A model generated the notes under the pieces. That model was not told the DNA's origin, did not search any database, and was given only the letters and a program-made list of their open reading frames with translations. From the IMG/VR virus record IMGVR_UViG_3300044225_000851, positions 1 through 20,331 of that record: DNA of 20,331 bases; one strand, 5' to 3'. The translations under genes and the position numbers were made by a program. Positions 19,142 to 20,331 of the stretch are shown piece after piece. How positions within the stretch are numbered: position 1 is the first letter of the stretch; every line of letters begins with the position of its first letter. Source of the DNA: a virus.

Positions 19142-20029
19142 TTACGATACAGTCATGGTTGCATCGGCATCAGCAGTCAATGTCAGATCTGCGGCCATAC
19201 CTACACCACCTTCACCAGTTAAGAAACCACCCAAGTCTCTACTTGAACTATCTGTCCCATCAAGTAGAATAAATGAGTCTTGTTCATCAGTATCATCCAA
19301 TGCAGTTGTTCCACTCTCCATTCTGATTTTATCGTCATCTACAAGTTTCTGAATCGTTCCACTGTTCAAAGAGATTGCATCATCAGAGTTGATACCCAGT
19401 GTGTTGTTCGTAACATTTGACGTTCTAGTGTCTTCAGATGCTGGTAGTGAAAATGCCATGATACCTTCAGACAATACTGAAACACTAGAGTTGAAATCCA
19501 TAATCGTACCAAAGTTTGAACCTAATGCAGTTGCTTGTTTAAGTTGCAGTTGTGGTGTGCCTGTCACATGGATTGGTTCGTTGAAGTAAATGTATGCAGT
19601 CACATCTCCAAGTGATGATGATGCAGCCCCAGTAAACGTATCTCCATCTGGGAAAAATGCTGTCTTATCAGTCGTGCTACCCAAAGTAATATGTGTGGGT
19701 GTTGGAACGTCAATAGACTTCTGCAAGTTTCTGCTGCAAACTAGAACCTCTGGTTGTGCTCCCTTGTTGTCATTTCCAGAATTAGGGTTGCCAGGTGTAA
19801 ACACCCAACCAGATCTATTTGCGACTACCTTTTCTTTTGCGTAATCACTTTCTCCGTTTGCACGTTCTGTTAAATATGTTGGTTTAGCTTCAGACTGACT
19901 AGCATCGACAGCAATAACTCTGTCCTCTACGTCAACACCATCTGCTGTGCTATCTAGTAGTAGAAATGCATCATTTTCTGATTCACTTGCACTTTCCAAA
20001 ACTACATTAAAACTTTTTCCAAAAGGCAT
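19142..20029 (-). CDS. Probable virion structural protein, 295 residues
   Basis: A Ser/Thr/Asp-rich beta-type protein without Lys clusters, as in phage surface or fibre proteins. It has FLLLDSTADG near residue 22 and the related FILLDGTDSS near residue 252, so a short motif is repeated near both ends. A middle segment (VTAYIYFNEPIHVTGTPQLQ) resembles immunoglobulin-like or adhesion repeats. AGGAGAGGAAA precedes the ATG at 20029 and late box L5 lies 22 nt further up. No enzymatic motif. Host recognition or decoration is possible; unproven. Confidence 0.72.
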   Translation of the reverse strand: MPFGKSFNVVLESASESENDAFLLLDSTADGVDVEDRVIAVDASQSEAKPTYLTERANGESDYAKEKVVANRSGWVFTPGNPNSGNDNKGAQPEVLVCSRNLQKSIDVPTPTHITLGSTTDKTAFFPDGDTFTGAASSSLGDVTAYIYFNEPIHVTGTPQLQLKQATALGSNFGTIMDFNSSVSVLSEGIMAFSLPASEDTRTSNVTNNTLGINSDDAISLNSGTIQKLVDDDKIRMESGTTALDDTDEQDSFILLDGTDSSSRDLGGFLTGEGGVGMAADLTLTADADATMTVS

Positions 20030-20051
20030 TTTCCTCTCCTTATTTTACTAT

Positions 20052-20059
20052 TATTTATA
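20052..20059 (-). promoter_or_regulatory. T4-type late promoter box L5
   Basis: Exact TATAAATA in the 31-nt gap after the HAD gene, about 22 nt before the structural gene ATG at 20029. Confidence 0.8.
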
Positions 20060-20060
20060 A

Positions 20061-20331
20061 TTATTTAAAACCTAAACGCTTCAAGTCGTTTATAGTTTTG
20101 GGAACTGATGTATGATGTATTCCTATGCCACCTTTTGCTTCCCACTCTTTTATGTTTTTAATATAGTCATCAATAAGAACATTTGGTTCACCATCACTAT
20201 CTTTCGCAAATGCTTGTTTCTGATCTCTTCTTACCAAATGTATTTTACTCCTTTTGAAGTCCGTTCTTTGTAACCACTTCATTTTGCCTGGCCGAGAGTT
20301 TGCATCTCGTTTTGAGTAAGCAGAAAGTATG
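20061..20331 (-). CDS. HAD-type phosphatase / nucleotidase-like protein (partial, N-terminus off window)
   Basis: The reading frame stays open to the window edge, so the start is outside; the visible 89 residues begin ILSAYSKRDANSRPGKMKWL. The segment VLIDDYIKNIKEWEAKGGIG matches motif IV of the HAD superfamily (the paired Asp bind magnesium) with the usual loop after it, and GGIGIHHTS resembles the end of 5'(3')-deoxyribonucleotidase-like phage proteins. The catalytic DxD near the N-terminus is not visible. It could recycle nucleotides or be an unrelated phosphatase. An internal ATG at 20282 is not a credible start since it would delete the core. Confidence 0.68.
   Translation of the reverse strand, partial: ILSAYSKRDANSRPGKMKWLQRTDFKRSKIHLVRRDQKQAFAKDSDGEPNVLIDDYIKNIKEWEAKGGIGIHHTSVPKTINDLKRLGFK

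Overview
The window reads as part of the genome of a marine T4-like myovirus. It is AT-rich and densely packed, and all 42 genes found lie on the minus strand, so transcription runs from high to low coordinates. T4-type hallmarks are an RNase H (5'-3' exonuclease), a gp61-type primase, exact TATAAATA late-promoter boxes and long chains of coupled genes (ATGA, TAATG or 8-nt overlaps). A phage ribosomal protein bS21, a monomeric B12-dependent ribonucleotide reductase, a 2OG-Fe(II) oxygenase and many small proteins resemble what is known from pelagic myoviruses of SAR11 and other marine bacteria. The host cannot be fixed from sequence alone; an alphaproteobacterium is an inference.

Layout from the right edge, in transcription order. 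(a) 20331-20061: C-terminal part of a HAD-type phosphatase. (b) 20059-13276: late, virion or lysis-type genes served by TATAAATA boxes, including two probable structural proteins, several conserved but unnamed proteins, a candidate i-spanin/o-spanin pair and a DUF1353-like protein. A strong intrinsic terminator lies at 18259-18290. (c) 13239-10144: another late block with two exported proteins, one carrying five 22-residue Cys-containing repeats, and two membrane coiled-coil proteins of opposite topology. (d) 10147-6618: a nucleotide and DNA metabolism operon from a sigma70-like promoter: primase, class II RNR, two tiny Cys-rich zinc-type proteins and a PD-(D/E)XK-like nuclease. (e) 6621-2123: a small gene and an exported protein, then an internal promoter leading to a membrane peptide, an LPP20-like lipoprotein, bS21, two unknowns, the oxygenase, RNase H and a DUF6433-like protein. 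(f) 1967-1234 and 1094-1: two short early-type operons, the last ending in a metallopeptidase and a SleB-type cell-wall hydrolase cut by the window edge.

The most unusual signal is regulatory. Three early-type promoters (1066-1094, 1939-1967, 6593-6621) share TTGACA, a 17-nt spacer, an extended -10 and a GAGAAAGAG leader/ribosome-binding element. All three are associated with the motif CACGATTCG. At two of them a tandem pair of this motif sits exactly 60 nt upstream of the -35 box; at the third it lies inside the spacer. I found the full motif nowhere else in the window. The primase promoter implies a leaderless mRNA.

No gene-free stretch exceeds 300 bases. The longest, 1910-2122 and 1036-1233, hold promoters, the repeated motif and hairpins. 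No tRNA, CRISPR array or insertion sequence was seen.
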